A program made the position numbers and the translations under genes. Below, piece by piece: positions 51,513 through 64,000 of a stretch of DNA of 64,000 nucleotides. The stretch comes from Theobroma cacao (taxonomy: Eukaryota; Streptophyta; Magnoliopsida; Malvales; Malvaceae): positions 21,458,949 through 21,522,948 of the forward strand of contig NC_030859.1 of assembly GCF_000208745.1 (NCBI RefSeq). Reading direction: 5' to 3'. Positions within the stretch are counted from its first letter, which is position 1. Each line of letters opens with the position of its first letter. The notes under the pieces are model-generated. The model made no database searches. It was not told the origin of the DNA and saw nothing but the letters and a program-made list of their open reading frames with translations.

Positions 51513-51596
51513 GTGCCCTATAAATTATTTAGATGTGTATACCTTAACTTTCTCCAAAACTGGTTCTCCTTAATGCAGAAGTTATCAGTTTGTGCA

Positions 51597-51863
51597 ATGG
51601 CAAAGAGGGAGCAGATGATCAAGCCCAACTTTCTGCTGCTTGCAGTGCTTGTATTGTTCATGATGTTTCAATGCAAGGTGGCTAGCAGCAGCAAGTTTAG
51701 CTGGAGTTGTGATCCTGCATGCCAGATGGAGTTGACAAGAACAAGAAAGCTTTTAGACATGCAGCAGGAGTATTCAGGAGATGTTCCAAGCCCAGCTGAT
51801 TATGATTACAATGATTTCTACAGAAGGCAAGGTGATGTTCCAAGCCCAGGAGTTGGTCACTGA
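51597..51863 (+). CDS. Small secreted peptide precursor ending GDVPSPGVGH
   Basis: The frame from 51597 encodes 88 residues. A basic N-terminus (MAKREQMIKP) precedes a strong signal peptide (FLLLAVLVLFMMFQCKVASS). A short Cys-containing segment (SWSCDPACQMEL), a basic dibasic-like stretch (TRTRKLL) and an acidic, Tyr-rich tail follow. The motif GDVPSP occurs twice, about 20 residues apart: once before ADYDYNDFYRRQ and again at the very end as GDVPSPGVGH. SPGxGH endings occur in CEP and PIP peptide hormones, and the DY pairs could be tyrosine-sulfation sites; both are inference. The frame is open upstream to an ATG at 51513, but 51597 places the signal sequence properly, and a TTAATGCAG acceptor-like site precedes it at 51571-51579. 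From memory it may match the unnamed protein At2g40530. Function unknown. Confidence 0.65.
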   Translation: MAKREQMIKPNFLLLAVLVLFMMFQCKVASSSKFSWSCDPACQMELTRTRKLLDMQQEYSGDVPSPADYDYNDFYRRQGDVPSPGVGH

Positions 51864-54800
51864 AGTTAGATCAGTTAGGGTGCTGGCAGCTCTAGCTGGT
51901 TGTTGTTTTTCTCTTTCCATCTTCTTAAATTGATTTTGTTTTTCTTCCCCATATATATTTTCTCTTCTCTAATTCATCTATATATATGTTCCTTGTTAAT
52001 ATATAAAAAGATGTATACTTCTGTGCTCTTTTTTTAATTTTTATCATGTCAGATCAGAAATCCATAGCCCAAAATAAAGTGATATATATTGAGACTGTAT
52101 TACTGTTGTAGTTGAAAGCTTTACAGTCAACACATTTTATGTAATTGAGGTAAATTGAGTGGATTATTAGATTGTGATAACAGTGGCTTAGTTGTACTTC
52201 TGATGGTAAGTGATGTGGTTTTGAAAGCAGAATAGCACAATGATTTTGACACTCTGATTAAGTAACAAGCCAAGGCAAGGTTGACAAGTCCTTTTCTCCC
52301 CAGGCTTTTACATGATAGGTTTGGGCAGCCAAGGATTGTTTCCAGGGTCCAATTTACATATTCATTGAGAAGATAACATCATGGTGTGTAATTAATTCTT
52401 CCCCTACCTATTTCTTGCAGACAAAGGGATTGATGCAGATGCTTAGTTTTTACAATTATAAGGTTTGGTTTCCTGCAAATCCCATGTCCAAAACAAAGCT
52501 CAGCAGTTTTCCATCACAAGCCACACAGAAAGAGTACTGAGCTAATTAAAAGAGAGGAATATAAATCTAGAAAAATTTGGGACTTGGTATAGTTACTTGA
52601 ACCACTTGGTGATCAAGTTTAATTGGGTTATTAACCTTGCCTCTGATTAGCATCTTATTATCATGGCATTACCATCTAGTACTACCCCCATCATTTTTTT
52701 GATCATCTCTCTTTGTTGGGAAGACTCCTAATACTTTCACTAAATTTTTGTCTTAATTTTTGTAAAAGTTAAAAGAGATAAACATTTAAAGACGGAAGGA
52801 ATATGTGTTTAGTAGAGCATTTTTCTGATTTACAAACTTGTGAATAACCCTCTAAATATGCTAGACTATGCAGCTTGCTGGATATTAGTGTTTGCAACAA
52901 CTTTTTCAGTGTTATCAGAAACTTATCTTGAAATCTGGTTTTGAAGGAGAAAATCAAGCTCTGAACCAGTAGCCATGAGTAATTGGCCACTAATGGCATG
53001 TCATAGAATGTGCACAACAACATTTGTACTAGTGATTCTCAATTTTGGATTTTGATTGCTTCAGGATTTTTAGAATTAATACACCGTAAGATTTGACTTA
53101 ACTGATATTATGATTGAGGATGAGACTTAACTTTACCATAGGAAAAAGAAACAGAAGAAGCTAGGATTAGACTCTTTATTGTACACAAGCACTCAACCAA
53201 TGTAGGCTGGATAGTGGGCAGATCGTGGCTTGGAACAGGATCAAGCAGAACAAACGTGGAGAGCTTTTCCTCGAGAGATTGTGAGATTCATTGGAAAGGA
53301 CAATATCACATCTCAAATCCCTATGCTTGGCTATCTACCAGAGAAAATTCTCATTCAACCATGAAGCTCACTACAATGAATGTATGATCATGCATGGAGA
53401 AGGCAACTTCCCATTTCCCAATTCCATGTAATGAATTAAGATGTTTGGGCTTGATTTTTTTTTGCCTGCTCAAAAACTTGACAAAAGATTTTCAACTTTG
53501 GGCTTCAAGTTTTGATTTGATCATGCAATTCGGACAGTCCAACCCCTTCAAAGATTAGAGAAAAATAGAGAAGGAAATCCCAAAAAAGGGGGACAATAAC
53601 CAGATATTTGTGATATTTGAGCCTGAGTCCTAAGTCCCACACCAACATGTGCGGGGCTGCATGATGTTGCCTGTAATAGCAGGGTCTGGCTCATTGCTAG
53701 CTCCAATTTTCAGTTTACAGTTAACCTACACCCTACCACATTTAAGCGATTTGGCCATTTAGCAAAATTGAAATTTTTGGTTTGTAATTAATCCAAAGAA
53801 AGACATTTGTTAAACCAAGTTGCATTGCTTGTAGGGAAGGTTAATTTTGTTGGTACATATGCAGGAAGTAAACATATGGGCCATGGCTATTTGGTTGCAA
53901 TAATAATGCCAATTATAGCTGTAGAGAAATCTAGGGAGTAATAATTGTGCATAGTTTCTTTTGGGAGCTGGACAGTTTAAACTGTTTAGGTTATTTTTGG
54001 ATAGTGAACTGGAAAGGTGATCAACATTGAAAAAAACTGCAGATAAGCATTTTGTCCAATGATGGTTCTTTCCCAATTGTTGTCCTATTGTGGCTACTGA
54101 ATTTGATTGCACATTTACTTGATTTAGCTCAAGATGCTGAGGTAGGTGGAAGATTGGGTAAGCTTCTTGAATTTTAGCTGTAATACTCTCTTTTGTACCA
54201 AAAAGAAAAAAATTGGGTAATGCTCTCTTGAATAAGAGGATTGTTCATACCAGGTTTTTTATCCTTGTTATTGACCATATTCTGGATTGGATGCTTCAAC
54301 ATGATCTCAGAGCTAGGTGCCATGCATGCTGACCATTTTTGTCTTTCATATTGCATTTTATCCTGTGATTCTTCTGTTTGTCTTATACTAAGTCATTCCA
54401 ATTTATTCCACATAGGTTCCTCCATTGATTCCTATTTAAAAATTTTGAGTTGCAATCTTCAAGGGTCCTAGAAAAGGAAAAAACTTAAAGCCCAAGGTTC
54501 ATGTCCTATTAGGATAGAGGTTTTTTTTTTTTACCCTATTATCATCATCATGAGAAATAATCAATTTCTATTGACAAAAGGGAAAGTAAGGTAACTTGAA
54601 AACAGAGTGAAAACCATACGTCACCTACCAATGGAAATGCCATTGATCAGTTATTTTGATCTCAATTTTGTCAAACTTGTGCACAAGTCGAAATTGGGGA
54701 CCTCCTTTAGCTTTTTATCTTTTTGTGTTTTGACTCTTTTGTCTATAACCTACTCCCAAGGAGGCTAAAGCTACCGCACTAGCAAAAGCTTCTCTCACCA

Positions 54801-55840
54801 GCAATTTGCATTCACTTTCTCAACCCCACCATCAATGGCTGCTAAGTTGTTGCTTTTCCACTTGTGAATGTGACTTCAAACCTTCAGAATTAATGTCTGG
54901 GGGCATAAATCATATAATGCATCAAACTCTACTGTGACAGGACAGAGTTAGACAGCTTTCAGTAGGGTTTTTTTTTTTTTTTGTGTGTGTGTGAAATTAA
55001 CATGTTAAATCTGTAACATAATCTGATGTAATTGTGAATTTAAGATTTAATTTTTTGCCGAAAAAGAATTATATATATTATGTTTTCTTAATACTTGAAG
55101 TTGATATTAGTTTGAAGGTTGCATTGAGCTTAGGGTCATGTATACCAGCAGAATCAAACTTGAATAGAACTGAAAGTTTAAAGCTTTAGAAATGGAGGTA
55201 TGGTCTCGGGATGAAAATGAAGAAAGAAAGAATAAAAAAAAAAAACATTTTTGTCCTTCAGTCCAGAGACTGCATTGCTGCTCTTGTACTCAATAATTTA
55301 CATTGCAACTGAGCATGACATGGAAAAGACCAAAATCCGGAGACTAAAGTTCAAGTGCCAATATTCCCCGCTCATGTGAAGTTCCAAGTATACTAATTTT
55401 TTATACAGAAAGCATGCTCCTTTACCACATACATTTTCACATAATCAAGTATTTGTAGCTTCCCCACGTTCTCCAATCTCTTCCCAGTTTTTTTCTTTTA
55501 GTTTATGGTGAGTTTTATTCTCTTTTACTGAACAACATCCGCCATTGTCGGTTGGTAACAGCTTAAACAGCTTCTGGTATGTTCATTTAACCTTCAAATC
55601 CATCCAAAACAGCCACTCCTTGCTGTCTTCAATCCTCAAACAATAATCCAATCCTTTTCACATGCTTAATTATAAACCTTTCACTTATCAGCTGCACTAA
55701 CTAAAGTTCCAAGCTTGCTCCTTCCAAAAAAAAAAAAAAAAAGAAGAAAGAAAGAAAGTTCCAAGCTTGTCCAGAGCTGAATGCAACAAGGGTTCCATTT
55801 GTTGGCCATTGATTTTGACAGAAGAAAACAACATAGACTC
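51864..55840. other. Intergenic region upstream of the potassium transporter
   Basis: Four kilobases with no supportable exon, RNA gene or transposon terminus. Several homopolymer runs are present (for example poly-T near 54,970 and poly-A near 55,728). Short open frames show no domain-like features. Confidence 0.5.
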
Positions 55841-55842
55841 AG

Positions 55843-57410
55843 GTAAGTTTTCTTTATATCTGCTTATTTATTTGTTTCAATAAAGTGTTCAAGTGGAGTG
55901 CTTTTTCACCAAAGTTTGCATTTTTATTTTGTTTCGCTCTGTGTTGGATTAATGGGGTTCTATCGATCTATCTATCTACCTATATATCTATCTATCCACC
56001 ATGGCGAGGTGTTACAGCTGTTTCCAGGATGAAGTTTAATATTATTGATAAAAATGGGGAGTAGGCCAACTTACAAGATAGACCCAGTAACATGATGGGA
56101 GATGATGCAATCAAAAATCTGTTTTAGCTAAAATGTTGATATGGACAAAGTGGATCTGCAAAGGGGAAGTCCCACTTAGGTGTATCAAAACAGAAAGAAA
56201 GAAAAAGGTGAGCAGGGATGGATTTGATGGTTGCAAAAAGAAGGGTTAGGAAAAGCTGGTGAGTTAGCACATGGACTGCCCATCATCTTTATGTAGTATC
56301 ACTGTACCATTTTTTGTAAGGTTGAAAAACTTCTCCATGCAGTAACTTATCATTTGGGGAGGGGGTAGGGGAGGGGGAAGTAAAATAGGTTTTGTTTTCT
56401 TTCATTTGCTTTATGTGTTACCACCAGACCCCATTATTAATTCAAAAGAAAATGATAAGAGCAACTTTTCCTTCCTTTTACCTGCCACAAAAAACAGTTT
56501 CCCGGCTTTATCAAGCAAAAGAAAATGAAAGGTTTGCTAAGTTAGGTAGGTAGGAGTTTGAGAAGAGGAAGTTGGGGTGTTCTGGGGTAGAGTAATATGT
56601 TGTATTATTGATTGATATATGCCGATGAAAGCATGGTCCTTCAAATCAGCTTTATTTCCGTGGACACTTGTTTTGGTTATTGGTGTGATATGTAGTCTTG
56701 TAAATGCAACTGTCATCGAATCACATGACTGTGCTCTCATTGCCATCAGTTGGGATTCTCTTATTTTGTTCTCTTTCCCCTGTAGAAAAGACTGGAAACT
56801 CTCTTGCATTAGCGTGGATATAAATGTTTTATGCTACAGTAAGATTGGTTTTTCTTGTTTTTGTTTTTATCGTTTCCTTCTTTGTCCTTTATGGGTTAAT
56901 ACTATCAGAGTTTGGTCTTTTGATTGAAAATTAAGAAACTGTGAAGTATCAGTTTCTTCCACTTTTCATCAACCAGAAAAAACAATAGAAAATAAATCTT
57001 TTATGTAAAAGAAATGCAGAGGAAATAAATGAGGGCCCTTCTGCATTTAAGGATTCTGTCTGTATAATTCTAGTGTAGTTGAGCTTCAATCCTTTTTAAG
57101 GTTCCATATATCTTCTAGTAATTGGGGTGTCACTTGGCTCCATGTTCTCTTCCTTTTTATGAGATTTTAAAGCGCTCAGTTTTCTAAGAGTTTGGTGGGG
57201 ATGTTATAGAGGTATGGAAGCCATGTGGGTGAATGTGACATGTTTTTTATCTCCTCTATTTGTGGGTGTGTAAAGTAGGGATATGCGTGGATATCGTTGG
57301 AAATTTCATCCTGAAAAAAGTCCCATTAGTTTCTTTTTTCTTTCTTTCAAATTCACGGTGTTGGATTGTGGCACTTAAGCTTGGCATGCTGTTTCAGTGT
57401 TAGTCTGCAG
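55843..57410 (+). other. Predicted 5'-leader intron of the KUP2-type gene
   Basis: AGACTCAG|GTAAGTTTTC at 55842/55843 is a strong donor, and GTTAGTCTGCAG at 57410 is a strong acceptor 54 bases upstream of the ATG. Pairing them gives a 1568-nt intron in the 5' untranslated region. It contains a degenerate (TCTA)n repeat near 55961-55998. A 102-codon frame inside (56619-56927) resembles no known protein and is taken as intronic. The splice pairing is inferred without transcript data. Confidence 0.45.
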
Positions 57411-57463
57411 CTAATTGTGTTCACCTGCAAGAAATTCAGGCTGAAGGTTGAGGCATAATTATC

Positions 57464-60400
57464 ATGGATCTTGAATTTGGGAAGACCTTGGATGCTTCAA
57501 AGGTTTGTACGTTTAACTTTCAGCTTGATTGTAGGATTTTATATTTTCAAAATGGATATATCCCTCAACCATTCCAAGTTATTGGTCATTTACATTTTCT
57601 TTTTCTGGGAATAGGTAGACTTAGATTACATGGTAGAAGGATTTATGTTGCTAGTAATTGAATTACACGGCATGGGTTCAGTAACTTAGGTGACTTCCAG
57701 GAAAGTTGCTTATTGTGGAATTGTATTGCAGAAGGGTTCTTGGAAGACCGCATCGCTTTTAGCATATCAAAGCCTGGGTGTGGTTTATGGCGACCTAAGT
57801 ACCTCCCCTCTTTATGTCTACAAGAGCACATTTGCTGAAGACATCCAACATTCAGAAACAAATGAAGAGATTTATGGCGTTCTATCCTTCGTCTTCTGGA
57901 CTCTTACTTTACTCCCTTTATTCAAGTACGTGTTTGTGGTTCTTCGAGCAGATGACAATGGAGAGGGTAAGCCTTGAAACAATTGTGTCATTTATATCAT
58001 TTAGCCATTAAATTCTAACGTTTGATGCATGATTTTGATTTTGGCAGGAGGTACTTTTGCATTGTATTCTCTTATATGCCGACATGCAAGAGTTAGCCTT
58101 CTGCCCAACAGACAGGTTGCTGATGAAGCACTCTCTACATATAAACTTGAGCACCCTCCAGAGAAAAAGAGCAGCTCAAGAGTAAAAATGTACCTTGAGA
58201 AGCACAAGGTCTTGCACACGGCTTTGTTAATCTTGGTTCTCCTTGGTACTTGTATGGTAATTGGAGACGGAGTTCTCACTCCAGCAATTTCTGGTAAACC
58301 TCTTAACAGTCAGTTGCTTAAATTGGCCATTTTTTTTCCTCAGTCACTGACTAATTAATACATTCTTGTATATGCAGTTTTCTCTGCTGTGTCTGGCCTT
58401 GAGTTATCCATGTCTAAGGAACATCACCAGTGTAAGCTCCTCAGCGTTGCTATTTTAGATCTTGTTCTCAGACTTAAAATGCATTGGAGTCTCTAATTTT
58501 ATGTTGGGTCCAAACCTTCTTTCGTATTAGCTGAAAAAACCTATTTGGTGGGGTGTAAATTAGTAGAGTGCCAAAGCAAGAATGTCAGGGCAGGGTTAGT
58601 TGCTTGATTATTATATGATTTCAATTTGGATTTTGACTGATATTTCTGTTCCTTGTTGGGGAGAAAGAGAAAGAATCTGGGAGAGAGGAGTCAGGTGTTA
58701 GGCTTATGGTTTTTACTCTGGCATATTAACTTTCTTTGAACTGTGGCTATCTGTTTAAGCGAAATTGACATACTGAATTTTAGCAAAATAGATCTAAATT
58801 ATTTAAAGGAGTGGCTTGGGTGCTTCCTTTCTGTCGTTTCCAGTGGTAAAATGGATAGAGAGATCCACTCGTCATTCTTATGTAGTTAGTAAATAGATGC
58901 CAGATGGCTTGCAGGGAGCATTCACAACAAGTTGTGGTCTGGAATTACCATATCCTGTCCTTCCCTTGTTGGTCCTATCTGTTCCTCTTCCATTCTGTTT
59001 TTGGAAATGATGCTGTTTATAAGATTGATGGTAGGGCAAATATTGAACTTGATGAATTTGACTATTTGTGAAACAAAGTGAGAGAACAAATAAAATACTA
59101 TTGAAGTTCTTAGATTCCTGAAAAGAATTGTGTACATAATCATGTTTACATGCACAATTTACAGTACCTTAAGGTGGAAAAAAAAAATATTATTCTGTTG
59201 GTAAATTGTTTTACAGATAAAGAAGCATTTATTCCTCTTTCATTTCACTAGCTGTTTGATTTAATATTTTTCTAGCTTCATGCTTGAGTTTACATTCTAT
59301 TTCAAAAATATGAGGGCTGTTTTCCACACTAATTGACATAGAATTTTCAGGGTTGGCTTTTGAACTACAAGCTACATTTTATAGTCTTTTACGTTCTTTC
59401 ATAGTAAGGTCCTCTTGACCTTGCAAAAATTTTGTATGCCAGTTTAAAAACAGTCATTTCTATGTGAAGCTATATTTAGTTTTAGACATAAACATAGTTA
59501 ATTCCAGTCTTTGCTCCAATTTGCTGCCCCTTTATCTGAAATTCACCCCCTCATTTGCAGATGCCGTTATTCCAATCACTTGCTTTATTTTGGTGTGTCT
59601 TTTTGCACTTCAACACTATGGTACACATCGGGTGGGATTTTTCTTTGCTCCAATTGTGTTAACATGGCTACTATGCATCAGTGCCCTTGGCTTATACAAT
59701 ATAATCCACTGGAACCCGCATGTCTATCAAGCTCTTTCTCCATATTACATGTTCAAGTTCTTGAAGAAGACAAGGAAAGGTGGATGGATGTCTTTGGGAG
59801 GCATACTGCTATGCATAACAGGTGAGTCTGGAACATACATACATATGGTTAATTTTCATGTTACTTTGTGTCCATTGTCCATCTCATTGTTGATAGGTTC
59901 AATTGTAATCTCCTTAACTCTAAATAATCCGAAGCTGGGGCATTAGTTGCTTTTTGTCCGTGTTTAAGGTTGGTTCATTGTTATGATAAGATCATTATAT
60001 GACATTATTAGATAAAGTAACTTTGGAAAAGTGGAGCAACCTATTCACAAATATCATAGAGTTAACGTGCAAATGATTATCTAGGTTCTAACATTCAAAA
60101 GTTTTACTCGCATATACTCAGGCAGGATAACTATTCCTATCATTTGAGTCGAATATTTCACACGATCTAATTTGCTAGGCCCATTATGCTAGTCCACGGT
60201 TTCTATCATGAATTCTGTACTGTGTCCATTTATGTTTTAGTCTTCAAACTAAGTTATTGGTAGAACATCTGAAAGTCTTAACCTTACATATATGGATAAA
60301 TAATATCTTAACCGTAAGTTTGGTTCATTGTGACAACTGACAACCGACAAATGTTAATATTACGCTTGTTTATGCGTGCAGGCTCAGAGGCAATGTTTGC

Positions 60401-62544
60401 TGATCTTGGTCACTTCTCTTATGCTGCAATTCAGGTAACTCTAACATTAATCCTCTTCTAAGTGTTGATGTGATAGTAATGTCTTAACTGTTCATGTGAG
60501 TTTAGAGCTGGTTACTAAGATGAAATTTAACCCCGTCTTTTGGCAGACTGCTTTTACCTTTCTGGTTTATCCCGCCCTTATATTGGCATATATGGGCCAA
60601 GCTGCCTACTTGTCTCAACATCATCCTACGAGTTACCAGATCAGTTTCTATGTCTCGGTTCCAGGTATACATCATCTGTTTTCAAAACCAAGAAAAAATG
60701 ATAGGACGCTGATGAAATAGGGACATCGAATTTCAAGTTGAGCATCCAAACCCCTTATCCTTTTTCCCCGAAGAGCTAAGAACAAGTGCAAAAGATAGAA
60801 CAGTGGTTTGATAGTATAACACCATCTTACTGTTATCATGTCTACCCAGCTTAAAAGGGATTGCAAAATTACTTGCTTGGTTGCATCTCTGAATTCATGG
60901 TTGTAGGCAAAAAGACTTGATTGCTTGATGTTTTTGTGTGCAGAAAGTGTGAGATGGCCTGTGCTGGTGGTGGCGATTCTCGCTTCTGTTGTGGGAAGCC
61001 AAGCAATTATTAGTGGAACATTCTCGATCATCAACCAGAGCCAATCACTTGGCTGTTTTCCTAGAGTCAAGGTTATTCACACCTCTGACAAGATACATGG
61101 CCAGATTTATATCCCTGAAATCAATTGGGTGCTCATGATCCTCTGTATTGCTGTGACTATTGGATTTAGAGACACAAAACACATGGGGAATGCATCAGGT
61201 GAAGTTACACTTCATGTGTCCCAGATAATAATTTTCTAACGTTTCATTAAATATCATTTCCTTCATAACATGAAGTTCATTTTCTTATTCTCTGGAAGAT
61301 TATTCAATTGGCCTCTTCCTCTTTGTTAAAGTCCAGCAGAAAATGGTTTGAGGAAGATCTTTTTATATTAGAAGAAACATAGAGAAGTTTGATGCACTAC
61401 AAATTTGTTCTTATTTCTTTCAGGATTAGCAGTGATGACTGTGATGTTAGTGACGACGTGCCTCACTTCCCTGGTTATCATCCTGTGTTGGAACAAACCT
61501 CCTCTTGTAGCTCTTTCCTTTCTTCTGTTCTTTGGTTCTGTTGAGTTGCTTTACTTTTCAGCTTCACTCACCAAGTTCACAGAAGGTGCTTGGCTCCCTA
61601 TTCTCCTGGCCCTTTTCCTCATGACAATCATGTTTGTATGGCATTATGCCACCATCAAGAAATATGAGTTTGATCTCCACAATAAGGTATCACTAGAATG
61701 GCTTTTAGCATTGGGTCCAAGCTTAGGAATCGTTCGAGTACCAGGCATAGGCTTAGTTTTTACTGATCTCACCTCGGGAATCCCTGCTAACTTTTCTCGT
61801 TTTGTCACTAACCTTCCTGCCTTCCACCGTGTCCTCGTCTTTGTGTGTGTGAAATCAGTACCTGTCCCCTATGTGCCCCTGGCTGAGCGTTATCTTGTAG
61901 GCCGTGTAGGTCCTGCAGCTCATCGGTCTTATAGGTGCATTGTTCGTTATGGATACCGAGATGTACACCAGGAAGTTGACTCTTTTGAATCGGAACTAAT
62001 AGCCAAACTGGCTGATTTCATCCGCTATGATTGGTATCGAAGACAGCAGACTAATCCCTATACTGATGATGATGCTTCCCACTCCAATGAATCATCCAGT
62101 GAATGTAGGTTGGCTGTGATCGGGACAGTAGCATTTTCTGGCACACCAGGTTATGAGATTGAGGAAAGTGTGCAACCAGAAAGTGTCTCTGGTGGATTCT
62201 CAACAGTAGAGAGCGTAACAGATGTCATCGAAATGGAGCCTGTGGGTGCTGTCCAAAGAAGAGTTAGGTTTGCCATTGATGATGACTCTGAATCTGACAC
62301 GCGGACTGATATGGAGGTGCACTTGCGAGAAGAGCTAGAAGATCTGTTGGCAGCCCAGGAAGCTGGGACTGCATTCATACTTGGGCACTCACATGTTCGA
62401 GCAAAGCAGGGATCTTCTGTTTTAAAGAGATTGGCCATTAACTTTGGCTACAATTTCTTGAGAAGGAATTGCCGGGGACCAGATGTGACACTCAAGGTGC
62501 CACCAGTATCTTTGTTAGAGGTTGGCATGGTTTATGTCGTGTAA
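57464..62544 (+). CDS. KUP2: Potassium transporter, KT/HAK/KUP family, KUP2-like
   Basis: Multi-pass membrane protein mediating K+ uptake, probably with H+; KUP2-type members are linked to turgor-driven cell expansion. Nine coding exons (57464-57502, 57732-57966, 58048-58293, 58378-58431, 59561-59821, 60382-60434, 60547-60664, 60944-61198, 61424-62544) join in phase to 793 residues, close to the usual length for this clade. Hallmarks are the first membrane segment [71 protein letters not shown], and [17 protein letters not shown] before the later helices. The last exon encodes the large soluble tail with [15 protein letters not shown] and ends [11 protein letters not shown]. The short first exon ([13 protein letters not shown]) is typical of KUP2. 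All family motifs look intact. Its stop lies only about 500 bases from the next gene on the same strand. Confidence 0.95.
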
Positions 62545-63043
62545 GCGTCTGATGTAAAGTAGTTTTTGTAGCTTTATGTCAATTTGTAGATTGACCTTGG
62601 CCTGTAGAGAAAGTTATAACTTGTTTAAGAGAGATTCACCTGCTTTCATATGGTTGATGCAATACAGAATTGAAATTACTATGATGAAAGTGTATAAGTC
62701 CTAAATCTTCCATTGTTTTCCTCCCAATGGTACCAGAAGAAGACAGAGTAGTAACATTAAACAAAAAACCTGGGTTTCCTGCTGGCCATAGAATTTTTCT
62801 GAAGATATTTCTGCTTTGTTCATGTTTGACCCAAAGTGCAGAACCAAGCGGTCCTCTCAATTTTAATAGTTTGGCAATGGTCCACGTATTCTTCCTTTAG
62901 CCACCAAATTTCCCAAGTCGTAGTCATGCTTACTATATATGTAGAACAAACTAAGACAGCCACACAGCATATAACTAAAGAGCCTTTCATAGCCTTGTGG
63001 AGAGCATTGTCAGTTGCAGCTTTCCTGCCAAAAGAAGCAAACC
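62545..63043. other. KUP2 3' flank and start of the next gene
   Basis: About 500 bases holding the 3' untranslated region of the transporter and the promoter/leader of the following gene. No separate coding sequence is evident; short frames on both strands are shadows. Confidence 0.5.
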
Positions 63044-63519
63044 ATGGGACTGAGAGCTCTTCCCTTGTCACCTTCACAAAACAGTGTCCCTCCACATGTA
63101 GGACTTCCACAACATTTTTCTACCCATAGGTTCAGTAGGAGCTCTACCTTCAGAGTTTCAGCTAAAAAAGAGAATGGTGAGAAAGAAGAGCCAAAGAAGA
63201 GCAAGCAATCTTTGTTTAGCAGTGTGACTGAGGCTCTAGATTTCTCTCAAGTTAGGTCTGTAAAGGATGCTGAGCTTTTGGGGGAGGCTAGAGAAGCCAC
63301 CAAGTCGGGTGGGAGAATGTCAAGGGAACAGGTAAAACTTTCTTTTTACTAGTCTGTCATTGTTAAAGAACTGGACACTGTTCTTTTCTCTGCATTCAAC
63401 CATTTTCTTTCACGTTAATTACTACTATGTAACTGGGATTCCATGTTTACTGCAGTATGGAGCTCTGAGAAGGAAAATTGGAGGAACATACAAGGATTTC
63501 TTCAAATCCTATGTTGAAG
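63044..63519 (+). CDS. Unidentified protein with probable plastid transit peptide (partial, first two exons)
   Basis: Exon 1 (63044-63331) and exon 2 (63456-63519) give 117 residues and then continue past the donor GAAG|GTATGC; the remaining exons lie beyond the window or were not found before 64000. The N-terminus (MGLRALPLSPSQNSVPPHVG...FSRSSTFRVSAKKENG) is Ser/Pro/Arg-rich with few acidic residues, and FRVSAKK resembles a transit-peptide cleavage region. A Lys/Glu stretch follows, then an apparently conserved segment SGGRMSREQYGALRRKIGGTYKDFFKSYVE. The segment reads like a genuine conserved plant protein, but I cannot name the family and assign no function. Confidence 0.7.
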
Positions 63520-64000
63520 GTATGCAAATAAACTTGAGGCTTATATTGTTAAGGTTTCTGGTCTGTAGCACTTTAAATACCTTATAATGAAAATAAAGAA
63601 TTAAAAAAGCAGCTTAATATCTAGGAAAGGTTTTAATAGAAGTTGAAAGAAAATGTTCTGCTTTAGGTTTCTCTACATTGAATCCTGAAACCTTGGACAT
63701 GGAATAAATTCCTTTCCTTATAATGAACTTGCAGTATTTTATTTCTGCAAGCCCTTGCACTAATTTTAACTTACAATAGATGTATTCTGCCTGAATTTCA
63801 CAGTTTGTTTTCCTCATGCTCCCCTCCATTACCTCTATCAGAAGTTATATGATGAGAAACATTGGTCATTGATGATCTTGGGGAATCAAACTGACAAACC
63901 AATATCAGAGATTTAGGCAAAATGAATCATCACAAATTCTGGGTTTTCTTACTGATTGTTTCTAGACATAATTTGAAAGGTTTTGAAGTAATCAATGCAT
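63520..64000. other. Intron or downstream sequence of the partial gene
   Basis: No further exon continuing the frame after 63519 could be recognised, so this is most likely intron running off the window. Confidence 0.4.

Noticed and set aside
56619..56927. 102-codon frame with a hydrophobic N-terminus upstream of KUP2
   Set aside because: It lies inside the predicted leader intron, resembles no known protein and has no splice-linked continuation.

Overview
The window is nuclear DNA of a flowering plant, most likely a woody core eudicot. Genes are broken by GT-AG introns, intergenic DNA is AT-rich, and the proteins are plant-type (GH27 alpha-galactosidase, KUP-type K+ transporter, small secreted peptides, plastid-type leaders). 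All exon boundaries below were placed by eye from splice signals, unbroken frame and known family sequence.

Layout. Positions 1-18,640 are AT-rich repeat DNA with no gene I can support. They hold repeated segments, Helitron-like ends (a GGAAGCC/GGCTTCC hairpin next to TTATAGA), a possible LTR fragment, a C/T-rich low-complexity tract and short palindromic repeats. From 18.7 kb onward the window is ordinary gene space: RPS26 (+, 18844-20686), a TRM1-family tRNA dimethyltransferase (-, 21665-24276), a nucleotidyltransferase/PAP-OAS1-like protein (+, 27805-35148), an alpha-galactosidase (-, 36804-42904), a PIP/IDA-like secreted peptide precursor (-, 46825-47217), a second small secreted peptide precursor (+, 51597-51863), a KUP2-type potassium transporter (+, 57464-62544) and the first two exons of an unidentified, probably plastid-targeted protein (+, from 63044). 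From memory, this order matches Arabidopsis At3g56340-At3g56310 and the duplicated block At2g40510-At2g40540; I could not verify that here.

Two structures stand out. (1) In the nucleotidyltransferase gene a 112-bp unit is repeated exactly five times (34067-34626). Each of the first four units carries an acceptor, a 33-nt in-frame exon and a GTAAGT donor, so the locus has a ready-made array of four optional micro-exons, each adding 11 residues before the terminal exon. (2) The last intron of RPS26 carries three copies, about 270 bp apart, of a ~137-nt sequence. It folds into two hairpins with H-box-like and terminal ANA elements at the spacing expected of box H/ACA snoRNAs, and the copies show compensatory base changes.

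The genes do not form one pathway. They cover translation (RPS26, candidate snoRNAs, tRNA modification), RNA nucleotidyl transfer, galactoside hydrolysis, peptide signalling and K+ transport, as expected of a conserved syntenic block.
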